From a bacterium (GTDB lineage Bacteria > Planctomycetota > Planctomycetia > Planctomycetales > Planctomycetaceae), in contig WGMU01000068.1 in the NCBI GenBank assembly GCA_016124895.1, positions 1 through 64,000 of the forward strand: a DNA stretch of 64,000 bases, given 5' to 3'. The position numbers and the translations under genes were made by a program. Below are positions 46,979 to 56,160 of this stretch, piece after piece (position 1 is the first letter of the stretch; each line of letters starts with the position of its first letter). Below the pieces are notes generated by a model. The model saw only the letters and a list, made by a program, of their open reading frames with translations, searched no databases and was not told where the DNA came from.

Positions 46979-47446
46979 ATGTTCAGTTTCCAGCGAATTC
47001 TTGTCCCCATCGACTTCGGCGAGGTCTCGCGTGCGGCTGTCAAAGCGGCCTGTGATCTGGCTGAGCGGATGTCGGGACAGATCGTGCTGCTGCATGTGCT
47101 GTCACCTGCGGCTGTCCTGCCGCCGCTGGAACGAGTTCCTGTGCGGGTTCGAGATGTCGACGGAGTCAGTCATGCTCAACGTCAGCTCAATCAGATCCCC
47201 GAGTCCACCGACTGGCGCGACCTGATCACTGAACGCTGCATTCAGAGCGGCGACCCGGCAACGACCATCGCAAAGTTCGCCAGCGAGAACGGAATCGACA
47301 TCATCGTGATGGGCACACACAGCCGGTCGGGGCTCAAGCACCTGCTGCTCGGCAGCGTGACGGAGTCGGTCGTGTCGAAGGCGAGTTGCCCGGTACTGAC
47401 CGTCCCAACCGCCGTGGCCGAGTACCGCTCTGCGATGGCGCACTGA
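46979..47446 (+). CDS. Universal stress protein (UspA family)
   Basis: 155 residues from ATG 46979. It starts FQRILVPIDFGEVSRAAV, the UspA strand with the nucleotide-binding Asp, and ends with GTHSRSGLKHLLLGSVTESV, a G-2x-G-9x-G-(S/T) ATP-binding motif, followed by CPVLTVP. It is an ATP-binding type stress protein that may act with the second UspA at 51063. Confidence 0.95.
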   Translation: MFSFQRILVPIDFGEVSRAAVKAACDLAERMSGQIVLLHVLSPAAVLPPLERVPVRVRDVDGVSHAQRQLNQIPESTDWRDLITERCIQSGDPATTIAKFASENGIDIIVMGTHSRSGLKHLLLGSVTESVVSKASCPVLTVPTAVAEYRSAMAH

Positions 47447-47485
47447 CGAAGCAGCCCGCCGTTTCAGTGCCGTGCAGCATCGGCA

Positions 47486-47536
47486 GCCTGCGGTTGCCGC
47501 AGGCCTGAACGATCGCCCCTGTGGCTTGCGGCAACC
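47486..47536 (+). promoter_or_regulatory. Mutually exclusive hairpins upstream of a small membrane protein
   Basis: Hairpin A: GCCTGCGG (47486-47493) with CCGCAGGC (47497-47504). Hairpin B: GGTTGCCGCA (47492-47501) with TGCGGCAACC (47527-47536). They share the middle segment, so only one can form. This resembles an attenuator or a riboregulator leader, 30 bases before the small protein's start. A simple terminator for uspA is another reading, but no T-tract follows. Confidence 0.5.
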
Positions 47537-47565
47537 TGGAAATTCAGGGGCAAAGGACAGTCACC

Positions 47566-47874
47566 ATGCGAACTTTACATTTCCCTCACTATTCGACCGA
47601 CTCCAGGAAGAAAGGCAGCCAGCAGGCAGAAGCCGGCAGTTCAGTCTTGCCTCATCTGTTTGTCGAGGCACGAAGCGCGATCAGCGGGCTGGCCACCACG
47701 ATCGACGAAATGATCATGGTGGTGTTGTTCGCAGTCGGAAACGCCATCGGCGCCGCTGCCGCCGCAATCATTGGCATCCTGCTGGTGGTGGCTGGCGGAT
47801 GCGGCATCGTGCTCGCCTCGTCAGCACTGACTCTGGCGATCGGGTCGGTGTTCAGTTTTCTGCATCTCGTCTGA
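47566..47874 (+). CDS. Small Gly/Ala-rich membrane protein
   Basis: 102 residues from ATG 47566, with AAAGGA 8 bases upstream. The first 50 residues are soluble; the rest forms two hydrophobic helices (MIMVVLFAVGNAIGAAAAAII and VVAGGCGIVLASSALTLAIGSVF) linked tightly. I recognise no family. It lies between uspA and glutamate dehydrogenase on the same strand and may belong to a stress operon. Confidence 0.65.
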   Translation: MRTLHFPHYSTDSRKKGSQQAEAGSSVLPHLFVEARSAISGLATTIDEMIMVVLFAVGNAIGAAAAAIIGILLVVAGGCGIVLASSALTLAIGSVFSFLHLV

Positions 47875-47976
47875 TCTCTGATGCCGCGAGAGTCGACAGG
47901 AGCCCGTGACACTTCCCGAACGCAGGTCCCCCCCTGAGTCTGAACCGGAATCCGTCGTTTCAGAAGGAGCATTGAC

Positions 47977-48294
47977 ATGACCGTTACCGCCACCCTCACA
48001 GACAAACCGGGCTCTGGTTTGTCGCAATCTCCAGCCCCCGAGGAAGCCTTGCAGTCAGTTAATCCCGCTTCGGGTGAGGTCATCCCACAGCGAAACCGCG
48101 TCGCCGTCCGCTTCCAACAATCGGCGCACTGCAGCGCCGGCAGCCAGACACGTGCCTGTCGCACGTCGAGGGGACTGGCGTCGCAGTCGATTGACCAGCG
48201 ATCAGACCGCCCGGCCGTCAGGCGGTGCGAGCGCCCGGAGGACAATCAGTCTTCAGCCCGAAGGCCCGGCAGAACGCACGATCGAATTTGCTGA
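47977..48294 (+). CDS. Possible small hypothetical protein
   Basis: 105 residues, with a strong site GAAGGAG 7 bases before the ATG. The first 45 residues look coding (EEALQSVNPASGEVI) while the second half is arginine- and glutamine-rich and less convincing; a frameshift or decay there is possible. No domain or signal. The remaining gap bases (47875-47976, 48295-48465) hold nothing I can name. Confidence 0.35.
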   Translation: MTVTATLTDKPGSGLSQSPAPEEALQSVNPASGEVIPQRNRVAVRFQQSAHCSAGSQTRACRTSRGLASQSIDQRSDRPAVRRCERPEDNQSSARRPGRTHDRIC

Positions 48295-48465
48295 AAGTTC
48301 GGCATGGCGAATGCGTCGCGGATCGGTGCTTCTGAATCCGTTTGCGGGAGTTTCCGATCTTCGCCCGCCTGTAGACCGGACGATCAGGATCCGCCGCTGC
48401 ATCTGACACCTCGCAACTTCGCCGGGATGATGTCCCTGGCTGATTCGCTGCGACAAGGAGTGACA

Positions 48466-49767
48466 ATGACCACCGCGACGTTGCCGCAACCTTCTCAGCC
48501 CTCCACTGCCAATCGCCGGGAACGCCGCAAACTGGACGAGCGCTGCAGCGGCTTTCTCGATTGCGCCCTGCAGCGGCTGCAGGTCAACGACGAGATTCAG
48601 GCTTTGCTGCGTTCCCCTTTTCGTGAGATTAAGTTTGAACTGCCCATTCGCATGGGAGATGGACAGATTCGGCTGTTTCACGGGTTCCGTGTGCAGCACG
48701 ACAAGAGTCGCGGCCCCTTCAAAGGTGGTCTACGCTATCACCCGGATGTCGATATGGAACACTTCCGGGCTCTTGCTTCGGTGATGACCTGGAAATGTGC
48801 GCTGGTTGACATTCCATTCGGCGGCGCGAAAGGGGGCATCAACTGCGATCCGTCGAGTCTCAGCCGGCAGGACCGCGAAGTTCTGACGAAGCGGTTCACT
48901 GAACGGCTCGGTCACATGATCGGCCCCGATCGCGATATTCCGGCCCCGGACATGGGGACCGGCCAGCGTGAAATGGCCTGGATTCTTGAAGGGTACTCGG
49001 AGGAGAACGGATACACGCCCGACGTCGTCACCGGAAAGCCGATTCAACTGGGCGGCTCGTACGGTCGCCAGGAAGCGACAGGCCGCGGCGTTTCGCTCGT
49101 CACCTCCTGGGCCGCAGAAGAAACCGGAATCGACCTGAAGAAAGCGACCGTCGCGATCCAGGGTTTCGGAAAAGTCGGTCGTCACGCTGCCAAGTGTCTG
49201 TCTGAGAAAGGCGCAACGATTGTTGCCGTCAGCAATGTGAAGGGCGGCGTGTACTCCGCAGACGGCCTCGACATTCCCGAACTGTTCGCCGCAACGAGCG
49301 ATTCCGAGAAACTGACGGATCTGTCGGCAGTTGCCACCTCGGCCGACAAGCTCTCGAATAATGAACTGCTTGAGCTGAAGGTCGACATCCTGATCCCGGC
49401 GGCCGTGTCAGACGTCATCAACGAAGACAACGCGGATCACGTTCAGGCCGACATGATTGTCGAGGCCGCCAATCTGCCAATCACGTTCGACGGAGCGGCA
49501 ATCCTGACGGATCGGCGCATCCGGGTCGTGCCGGACATTCTTGCCAACGCCGGTGGCGTTACCGTTTCCTATCTGGAGTGGGTGCAGAACCGTCAGCGCT
49601 ACCGCTGGTCGGAAAAGAAGGTGAATCGCAAACTGAATGACACGCTTCGGCGTGCCTGGCAGGCCATGCTCCGACGGGCCGACGAAGAAGAGGTCACCTT
49701 CCGCATGGCCGCACTGCTGATCGCGATTGAGCGAGTCTGCGAGGCGACGGAACTTCGCGGCTTCTGA
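48466..49767 (+). CDS. Glu/Leu/Phe/Val dehydrogenase (glutamate dehydrogenase)
   Basis: 433 residues from ATG 48466, AAGGAG 5 bases upstream. It interconverts glutamate with 2-oxoglutarate and ammonia. The dimerisation domain holds the lysine-rich active site GPFKGGLRYHPDVD and PFGGAKGGI (catalytic Lys); D in APDMGTG is conserved; the Rossmann domain has VAIQGFGKVGRHAA. The C-terminal helix is normal. NAD or NADP preference is not clear. It sits within a UspA-rich cluster, suggesting a link of nitrogen metabolism to stress or starvation. Confidence 0.96.
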   Translation: MTTATLPQPSQPSTANRRERRKLDERCSGFLDCALQRLQVNDEIQALLRSPFREIKFELPIRMGDGQIRLFHGFRVQHDKSRGPFKGGLRYHPDVDMEHFRALASVMTWKCALVDIPFGGAKGGINCDPSSLSRQDREVLTKRFTERLGHMIGPDRDIPAPDMGTGQREMAWILEGYSEENGYTPDVVTGKPIQLGGSYGRQEATGRGVSLVTSWAAEETGIDLKKATVAIQGFGKVGRHAAKCLSEKGATIVAVSNVKGGVYSADGLDIPELFAATSDSEKLTDLSAVATSADKLSNNELLELKVDILIPAAVSDVINEDNADHVQADMIVEAANLPITFDGAAILTDRRIRVVPDILANAGGVTVSYLEWVQNRQRYRWSEKKVNRKLNDTLRRAWQAMLRRADEEEVTFRMAALLIAIERVCEATELRGF

Positions 49768-49923
49768 CGACTGCGCCGATTCAGATGCTGGATCCCGACG
49801 CCCGGCGAACTGTTCCGAATCCCCACCGGATCGTTGAGACAGGCGCGGCGGGCAGAACTGCTGCAGACTGAACGCACTGTGTGGTCCTGCGCAAGACAGC
49901 GTCCGCAAGGTGGCTCGTGGCGT

Positions 49924-50382
49924 CTATCGAAATCCCTGCGGGTCACGAACGGCCCAGGACTGGTTCTGCATCCGGCTTTCGGTGTACTCGCGGAGGGTCC
50001 GAAACAGCTCCTGAACGCGCGGGACAGAGCACGACGATTCCAGTTGTCCGTAAAGCTGCAGTATCGCCACGTCAAACCGCTGCTTGCGGGCGACGACTTC
50101 GTCAATGGGCAGGTCCGCATCGAACCACAGTCCGTTGAGTGCGCCAGTCAGTTCGTCAGTTGGCGCGTACTGCAGCCAGGTATTCAGAACTGCCGCGTCT
50201 TCGTCTGCACCGATTCGTGTCAGGATGATCTGCAGTTCGCGCTCGTCCTGACAGAGTGCCTGCATCAGTTGAGATGTCGCGCCGTCGCTCGTCCCGGTCC
50301 GGGGAAGTTCGAGACACTCGTGCATATGCTGATGGCCGTTTCGAATGAGCGCGATGATGTCTTTGACCTGTTGAAATGTCAT
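49924..50382 (-). CDS. Small helical protein of unknown function
   Basis: 152 residues from ATG 50382, with AGGAGGG 8 bases upstream, a very strong site. All helical by pattern; HQHMHECLEL early and several acidic-histidine pairs recall ferritin- or hemerythrin-like helical bundles, but the metal set is not complete. No membrane segments. It is the last of four minus-strand genes. Confidence 0.75.
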   Translation of the reverse strand: MTFQQVKDIIALIRNGHQHMHECLELPRTGTSDGATSQLMQALCQDERELQIILTRIGADEDAAVLNTWLQYAPTDELTGALNGLWFDADLPIDEVVARKQRFDVAILQLYGQLESSCSVPRVQELFRTLREYTESRMQNQSWAVRDPQGFR

Positions 50383-50497
50383 GAGAGTGCCCTCCTGGTT
50401 GGCAGTCAGGCTGTGTACCGAACCCGCGGAGTCCGGTGGGCGGGATGAGTGAGTCTGCAACCGTGGTCCGAAGTTCGTCTGCTCATCACGGTCGTCG

Positions 50498-50959
50498 TCA
50501 ACCGACGCTGCCGCTGTCGCGATAAACGGACTCATTCATCCAGGTGTTGATGGCGACTTCCTGGCCCCGGACCGCCAGCACCAGTCGCAACCCGTCGTCG
50601 ATTACGGTGAAGACTTCCGAGTCCATCTGGCCTTCGTCCGGCTCGACCTCGCTGATCCTTTCCGGGATGTCGCTGCAGCGTGCCAGCAGGCTTTCGAGCA
50701 GCCTGAGGTTCTGCTCGTCAGTCTTCTTTAGATTGACTGCCTGCACCGTCAGCTCAGGGTCTTCGATGGCGATCTGCTTGATCGTCTGATGATGAACGCG
50801 TCGAACATGATCGTTCAGAACAGGAACCAGTGCCGTCAGACTGTCCCGCACGGAGTGCGCCCACGCGACCATCTCCCCCGGAACGATTGGCGAATCCAGA
50901 CTGAATTCCAGTTCCTCAATCGCGTCAATCAAGCTGGAATTGGATTTCGTTCGAAGCAT
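50498..50959 (-). CDS. Small helical protein of unknown function
   Basis: 153 residues from ATG 50959 with GAGAGGGA upstream. Helical, soluble; LNDHVRRVHHQTIKQI has three histidines that could belong to a hemerythrin-like bundle, though key residues are not certain. It lies between the UspA and the 152-residue gene on the same strand, with spaces of about 100 bases, so an operon is likely. Confidence 0.75.
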   Translation of the reverse strand: MLRTKSNSSLIDAIEELEFSLDSPIVPGEMVAWAHSVRDSLTALVPVLNDHVRRVHHQTIKQIAIEDPELTVQAVNLKKTDEQNLRLLESLLARCSDIPERISEVEPDEGQMDSEVFTVIDDGLRLVLAVRGQEVAINTWMNESVYRDSGSVG

Positions 50960-51062
50960 GACTGGATCCCTCTCTGTTTGTTGCCATGCGGCTGCTTCTC
51001 GTGAAGCGTTCGTCGATCGTTGTTCTATCTGTTCTTTTCAATCTTTCAGGTTCGGACGCCGG

Positions 51063-51527
51063 TTAGTGATTTCCAGGCGGCGGTACGATCAGCAGCGGGC
51101 ACGGCGAATGTCTGAGAATCGCTTCGGCCACGCTGCCCAGCAGCAGTCGCTGCATGCCTCTGCGCGCGTGAGTCGCCAGCACGATCAGATCGATCTGGTG
51201 ACTGCGTGCGTAATCGAGAATCTGAACGTCCGGCGGTCCCTGCCGGACTTCGCGAACAACCTTGATCCCCCGTTTGTCAGGATCCCCCGCCTCGGCCACA
51301 CCTTCCGGAAACTTCAGCAGCGTCCGATGAGCGTCCGATATGAGATCCTCACGCGACGGGATCGTGACAGCGGCGTCGAGCAGATGCCCGATCATCCCGC
51401 TGCTAACGATGTGAAGCAGGTGCAGAACTCCACTGCAACGCTCGGCCTCTTCCGCAGCGAAAGCGACTGTCCGCCGGGAACGGTCTGAGAAATCGGTCGG
51501 GGCGAGAATCTGGCGAAACTGAGTCAT
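51063..51527 (-). CDS. Universal stress protein (UspA family)
   Basis: 154 residues from ATG 51527, with AGGAGA upstream. It starts FRQILAPTDFSDRSRRTV; the ATP-binding end is ATHARRGMQRLLLGSVAEAI followed by CPLLIVPPP. It is similar in plan to the UspA at 46979 but clearly different in sequence. It starts 15 bases after the stop of the 166-residue gene. Confidence 0.95.
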   Translation of the reverse strand: MTQFRQILAPTDFSDRSRRTVAFAAEEAERCSGVLHLLHIVSSGMIGHLLDAAVTIPSREDLISDAHRTLLKFPEGVAEAGDPDKRGIKVVREVRQGPPDVQILDYARSHQIDLIVLATHARRGMQRLLLGSVAEAILRHSPCPLLIVPPPGNH

Positions 51528-51541
51528 GGCTGTTTCTCCTG

Positions 51542-52042
51542 TCAACAGCAGCACAGTTGGTCGCTGCAATCTACCGATGCTTCCTCTGCTTCATCGTGGA
51601 CGGCATTGTGATCGGCGTTGACTGCCGGGCCGGATCCAATTGCCGTATCACACGGTGTGTCCGGAGCACTGTCATCAACGGACGACGACGCACTCCGGCC
51701 CACGTCTGCCTCCAGTCGTTGAAACCTTGCCTCGATCCTTCTGAGTTCGGTTACTGCCTCTTGAGCGAACTGCTTCCACTCCTCTCGGGCTGTCGCGTTG
51801 ATCAACACAGTGGCCACACCGGCTGAATAAAAGCTGTGAACCCGCTGGCGCAGCCACCTCACTGTGACCAGCAGTTCGTGGACATCTTCCTCAAGCAATT
51901 GCTGCTCAGGACCGGAGACAGACTCCCGCAGCGCTTCGCCGCGTGTTTTGATTTCGGTTTCCACTTCGCGGCAGTAACGGCGGAGTTCGCACCGGATCGT
52001 TTCAAAGTTCAGTGACGGATGAATCTCGGAAATTGAAATCAT
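51542..52042 (-). CDS. Coiled-coil small protein of unknown function
   Basis: 166 residues from ATG 52042 with GGGAGA upstream. The first 115 residues are charged helix (ELRRYCREVETEIKTRGEAL), probably coiled coil; the tail is acidic and ends in CSDQLCCC, a terminal cysteine cluster that could be modified or bind metal. No family recognised. First gene of the minus-strand stress cluster. Confidence 0.72.
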   Translation of the reverse strand: MISISEIHPSLNFETIRCELRRYCREVETEIKTRGEALRESVSGPEQQLLEEDVHELLVTVRWLRQRVHSFYSAGVATVLINATAREEWKQFAQEAVTELRRIEARFQRLEADVGRSASSSVDDSAPDTPCDTAIGSGPAVNADHNAVHDEAEEASVDCSDQLCCC

Positions 52043-52509
52043 GGTGATATCTCCCGGTGCTTCGCGCACGCTCCCCGGAGATTCGCCAGGGGCATTCCCT
52101 GCATCCGGGCACGATCACCGGTGCATACGAGCTGGTTATACAGACCTCGCGCTCCACCTCTTATGACGGCTCTTCCGCGACTGCCAGGGGACGTCCGCAG
52201 GCTTGATTCTGTAATTACGTGCCGATTGCGGCCGTGCCGCCAAAATCTGATCCGCAATGCTCATGCCATTCACCGTGAATCCCGATTGCCGCCGCAATCC
52301 ACCGTCATCCCACCGGCGATCTGATGGCAGATCGACCGATCTGGTGGTCTGTCGGTCAACATTCTGATTCGGCAAAGTTCCCAGGCGTGCCGGTACTTTG
52401 CGGATTTGAGTAACCTCGCTGGACGATGCCAGCTCAAGCTGGCCGGTCTGAAATCAACCGGAACTGCCAACGCGCTGCGCGGCCAGCGACGGCCGATGGA
52501 ACTCGCGAC
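52043..52509. other. Intergenic region with nested hairpins
   Basis: No gene is supported. CGATCTG (52317-52323) with CAGATCG (52328-52334) is a perfect hairpin, directly followed by ACCGA/TCGGT (52335-52356). The promoter of the minus-strand stress cluster should lie in the left part. Confidence 0.5.
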
Positions 52510-52719
52510 TCATTCATCCCGCATGTCGAGGAACCGGTCATTGCGACCATACAGTTCGTCAAACGTCGAGGCCGAGACGCGGATGCCGTTGGCCAGAACT
52601 CGACCGATCAGATCCACGGCGATCTGCGGTTTGGTCTGAAAATGGACAGCCTCGGGCACGTACGTTTTTCTCTGCGTGAGGTCGCCGACCAGGTGCTCGG
52701 GCAGGGGCAGCGCGCCCAT
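52510..52719 (-). pseudogene. Remnant of an IS701/IS4-like DDE transposase
   Basis: A 69-residue frame with the phrases PLPEHLVGDLTQRKTYVPEA, HFQTKPQIAVDLIGRVLANG and TFDELYGRNDRFLD. These match the catalytic-core region of IS701-type transposases, where LPE-W...VPE-V-F-TKP-LA precedes G(D/E)-YG-D-RF. Intact enzymes have about 400 residues; here both ends are missing and no terminal repeats were found. It is an insertion sequence relic next to the sulfotransferase gene. Confidence 0.75.
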
Positions 52720-52758
52720 CGTAGCCTCCGACGAATTCTCAGGCGTCGCTGCTCCTGG

Positions 52759-53607
52759 TCAGTCACGGAGCATGGACGCGTAGGGCGTTCCGTCGAGCAC
52801 CGCGCGAATCTCGTCGCAGTTCTCGATCAGATCGCGATGGCTCGTCGCGTTCAGCTTGCGGAGTTCCGATGTCAGGTGCTCAATGTTCGGGTCGACGCCC
52901 AGCAGTTTGAGCGTCGGGGCGAGACTCGCGACGTCCTGCACGACATCTTCATAAAAGACTTCGCACGTCGGCACGCCGAGCGTTCGGCAGTAGAGGCGCG
53001 CAGCCTTGATCTCGCTCGTTGCTTCGTCGAGGCGATACCGCAGCGAGTGTGCTTCTACCGGAATCTTCAACGTACCGACCGTCGCTCCCGAGGTTGCGTG
53101 CGCAATACCGCGAACACGGGCCGCTTCGGCGGACAGGATTGCGTCGAGACAATTTCGACGGATCAGATGAATCACCCGCACACCCCTCAGTTTCACGTAA
53201 AGGGGCACGGCAATCGACGATACTGCCTGGTTATACATCAGCTTCAAACCGGTTGCCTTAACACCGGGTCTGTCGCGAAAGACTTCCTGATCGAGATATT
53301 GAAAGTAGAGCCGGGTGCGGGCGAGCCGCTGCGTCGGCCACCCGTGTGCGGCGCGGTATGAGTTCCAGAAATAGATCTCGCGGTGCCCGCCTATCGGCGG
53401 CCGGCCGAATTCATCTGAATGAAACAGCTCGGAAAATCCGATGATTTGCGGGTGGCTGTTGAGCAGGTCCATTACCCAGGTCGATCCGCTGCGCTGCCGG
53501 GCCAGCAGAACAAATGGCGTAGCGGTCAGGGCGGCAGGACACCTCGGCATCAGCAGGCCGGTCAGCGATGAGGCAGCGATGAGCGGCTTCCAGCGGCGAA
53601 GCAGCAT
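52759..53607 (-). CDS. Sulfotransferase family protein
   Basis: 282 residues from ATG 53607 (M20 at 53550 is an alternative; neither has a strong ribosome site). LLARQRSGSTWVMDLL is the 5'-phosphosulfate loop binding PAPS; VRVIHLIRRNCLDAILS is the 3'-phosphate motif. It should transfer sulfate to a glycan or lipid. Sulfatases and sulfated glycans are a hallmark of planctomycetes. It stands beside methyltransferase, glycosyltransferase and epimerase genes of likely surface-glycan function. Confidence 0.9.
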   Translation of the reverse strand: MLLRRWKPLIAASSLTGLLMPRCPAALTATPFVLLARQRSGSTWVMDLLNSHPQIIGFSELFHSDEFGRPPIGGHREIYFWNSYRAAHGWPTQRLARTRLYFQYLDQEVFRDRPGVKATGLKLMYNQAVSSIAVPLYVKLRGVRVIHLIRRNCLDAILSAEAARVRGIAHATSGATVGTLKIPVEAHSLRYRLDEATSEIKAARLYCRTLGVPTCEVFYEDVVQDVASLAPTLKLLGVDPNIEHLTSELRKLNATSHRDLIENCDEIRAVLDGTPYASMLRD

Positions 53608-53904
53608 GGGACAGTTGTTTCAAACTGAGGGGAAGTATCGTCCTGTCAGGCGGTCCGAGCATCGACTGAGTCGGCCGGTGACGGCGCGGGAGTTTCGTCA
53701 ACGTTTCGAGGCCTGTCGACTCAACCGAACACGCGCGGTTCCGTCCGGTTCGACTGCGGGGACGCCCTTCTGATAGTGTGCCCGGATGCCGCACCTTGCT
53801 GCGGCCGCTGAGATATACTTCCGCCAGATGGACTCTGGTGACGACTGCGGCGTTCACCAGACTCAGGCACTTCTGCGTGACACAGCCAGAGAGTATTCCG
53901 ACTG
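53608..53904. other. Divergent intergenic region
   Basis: About 300 bases between the divergent sulfotransferase and methyltransferase genes. I see no gene or strong signal; CGCGGGAGTTTCGTC at about 53687 faintly recalls the arm of the 60408 palindrome. Confidence 0.4.
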
Positions 53905-55059
53905 TTGACCGAAGCGGCATCTTCATCACCGATCCAACTCGAAACCGTTCCGTGTCCGCTGTGCGGCTCTGACCGTTTCCGCGTTTGTGCTCGTACAGAA
54001 GATGTTCTTCATGGAGTGCCGGGCGAGTTTCAGGACGTCCGGTGTCTTGACTGCGGCCACTTCTTTATGAATCCGCAACCGACAGCGGATTCACTCCCGG
54101 CGTGCTATCCGGCAACGTATGGTCCTCATGAGTCGCGACCGTTGATGCAGTCTGAGTCTGCCGGAGGGCCTCGACTGCTGGCACGGGATTCGTTGGGAGC
54201 AGCCGAAACAGCGCCGCTGGCTGCAGAGGTGACGGCAGCGCCCGTCGCACCGTGGTATCTGCGTTGCGGGCTGCGTCGTGTGCCGGGGTTGCGGGCGCTC
54301 TACCGCTGGCTGACCGAAAGCCGTTCGGAGTTCATCCCGCCAGTTGTCGGTGGCAGGAACCGGGCGCTCGAACTTGGCTGTGCGACAGGACGGTTTCTTG
54401 AGCGACTGCGCGAGCACGGCTGGAACGCGCGGGGTGTAGAACCAGCGGAATCGCCCGCTGGAGAAGCGCGACGCCGGGGATTTGACATCCACACGGGAAC
54501 GCTGGAATCGGCAGCGTTTCCGGACGGTTCATTTGATGCTGTGTTCGGCTGGATGGTGCTCGAGCATCTGTCGCATCCGCGCGAAACGCTCTGGGAGATT
54601 GCCCGCACGCTGCGGCCGGACGGGTGGCTGGCGTTCAGCGTTCCCAACGTCGCGTGCTGGGAACGCATCATATTCCGCAGTTGCTGGTATGTCTGGGAGC
54701 CGCCGCGGCATCTGCAGCACTTTTCGTCGGCCAGCCTGCGGCGCTTGCTCCGGGATGCCGGTTTCGACCGCGTCGAAGTTATTCACCAGCGGAATCTGCT
54801 GAACGTCGCTGGCAGTCTGGGGCTCGTCGTTCATCGTCTCGCTCCCCGCAGTCAACTTGCCCGCCGCCTGCTGGACTTTCCGGATAATCCGACCATGTGG
54901 TCGCAGCTCCTGATGGCTCCTCTGGCGATTCTGCTTGCAGCGTTGCGTCAGAGTGGCCGACTGACGATCGTCGCCCGCCGAACTGTGGGCACAGATGACC
55001 GGCCGGTCGAAACGACCGCGTCCACACGTTCCCCGGAATCCCAGCAACCGGCATCGTGA
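53905..55059 (+). CDS. SAM-dependent methyltransferase with zinc-ribbon N-terminus
   Basis: 384 residues with a TTG start at 53905; an in-frame stop lies 25 bases upstream and no earlier ATG or GTG exists. Residues 17-52 hold CPLCG and CLDCG, a four-cysteine zinc site common in sugar methyltransferases. The Rossmann part has ALELGCATGRFLERL (SAM loop) and FDAVFGWMVLEHL. A C-terminal hydrophobic stretch follows. It probably methylates a surface glycan precursor. The next gene begins 6 bases after its stop. Confidence 0.88.
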   Translation: MTEAASSSPIQLETVPCPLCGSDRFRVCARTEDVLHGVPGEFQDVRCLDCGHFFMNPQPTADSLPACYPATYGPHESRPLMQSESAGGPRLLARDSLGAAETAPLAAEVTAAPVAPWYLRCGLRRVPGLRALYRWLTESRSEFIPPVVGGRNRALELGCATGRFLERLREHGWNARGVEPAESPAGEARRRGFDIHTGTLESAAFPDGSFDAVFGWMVLEHLSHPRETLWEIARTLRPDGWLAFSVPNVACWERIIFRSCWYVWEPPRHLQHFSSASLRRLLRDAGFDRVEVIHQRNLLNVAGSLGLVVHRLAPRSQLARRLLDFPDNPTMWSQLLMAPLAILLAALRQSGRLTIVARRTVGTDDRPVETTASTRSPESQQPAS

Positions 55060-55065
55060 ACTCGA

Positions 55066-56106
55066 ATGAGAATCCTCCTGCTCAGTTCCGGAGACCGCGT
55101 TCCGTCTTCGCGCTTCCGAATGCTGCCCTACGTGCCGCATTTCCGCAAAGCTGGACATCGATGTGTGCTGGCGTCGAGTTTTCCGCAGAAGTACGACTAC
55201 TTTCGAGCGATCGGTTTCCGTCCGAGTCAGATGCTGAAGCAGGCGACTCGCTGGCTGCACTGGCTGACTTCGCGCTGCCGCAGAGACGACATTGTCGTGA
55301 TCGACCGCGAGATTTTTGACTCGCCCGATCTGACATTTGAGGAACGGTTTCGCTGGACAGCGAAACGGCTGGTGCTGGATCTCGATGATGCCGTGTTCCT
55401 GCGCTATCCCGAAAAGTTCGAGCGGCTGATCCGGTTTGCTGACCTGGTAATCTGCGGTAATGCCTTCATTGAGGAATGGGTCCAGGAACGCAACGCGTCG
55501 ACAATCGTCATCCCCACCTGCGTCGAGATGGCCAGGTATCCTCAAAAGGACTGGTCAGTTACGACCGGTCGCCCCGTCCGAATCGGCTGGATCGGAACGA
55601 CAGCCAATCTGCGGTACTTCGAGGTGGTCGCTCCGGCACTGCGGCAGCTCGCAGTCCGATACGACTTCGAGTTTCGCGTGATTGTCCCGGACGCTGCTCC
55701 GCTGGCGGAACTGAATCTCACCGGAGTCAACGTTTGCCCGGTGACGTGGGACAAGGCTTGCGAAGTCGACCAACTGAGCGAAATCGACATTGGCATCATG
55801 CCTCTGTTCCAGACTGACGACTGGGATCGCTACAAGTGCGGCCTCAAGCTGGTTCAGTACATGGCCGTCGGAATGCCAGCGGTTGCGTCACCGGTCGGAG
55901 TCAATGGCTCAATCGTTTCACCGGGTGTCAACGGCTTCCTCGCGGCAAATGACAACGAATGGACCGACAGCCTGCAACGGCTGCTTGAGGATGCTGAGTT
56001 GCGCGAGTCAATCGGCACGGGAGCCCGGGAAACTGTCCGGACCGGATACTCGATCGAAGCCAACTTTCCCCGCTACGAGGCGGCGCTTAAGAACCTGTTC
56101 GCGTAG
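55066..56106 (+). CDS. Glycosyltransferase (GT-B fold)
   Basis: 346 residues. The N-terminus MRILLLSSGDRVPSSRFR is typical of GT4-like enzymes that act on glycans; RLVLDLDDAVFLRYP is a block of the DUF1972-like or GT4 class; the donor-binding end has GLKLVQYMAVGMPAVASPVG. It is co-transcribed with the methyltransferase. Sugar specificity unknown. Confidence 0.85.
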   Translation: MRILLLSSGDRVPSSRFRMLPYVPHFRKAGHRCVLASSFPQKYDYFRAIGFRPSQMLKQATRWLHWLTSRCRRDDIVVIDREIFDSPDLTFEERFRWTAKRLVLDLDDAVFLRYPEKFERLIRFADLVICGNAFIEEWVQERNASTIVIPTCVEMARYPQKDWSVTTGRPVRIGWIGTTANLRYFEVVAPALRQLAVRYDFEFRVIVPDAAPLAELNLTGVNVCPVTWDKACEVDQLSEIDIGIMPLFQTDDWDRYKCGLKLVQYMAVGMPAVASPVGVNGSIVSPGVNGFLAANDNEWTDSLQRLLEDAELRESIGTGARETVRTGYSIEANFPRYEAALKNLFA

Positions 56107-56160
56107 CTGGAACGCTCGGCCTGAGCCGGCATGTGCAGGTCAGGCAGCGTGACGTGACGC

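Noticed and set aside
52426-53361. 311-residue plus-strand frame opposite the sulfotransferase gene
   Set aside because: Antisense to a gene with clear PAPS-binding motifs.
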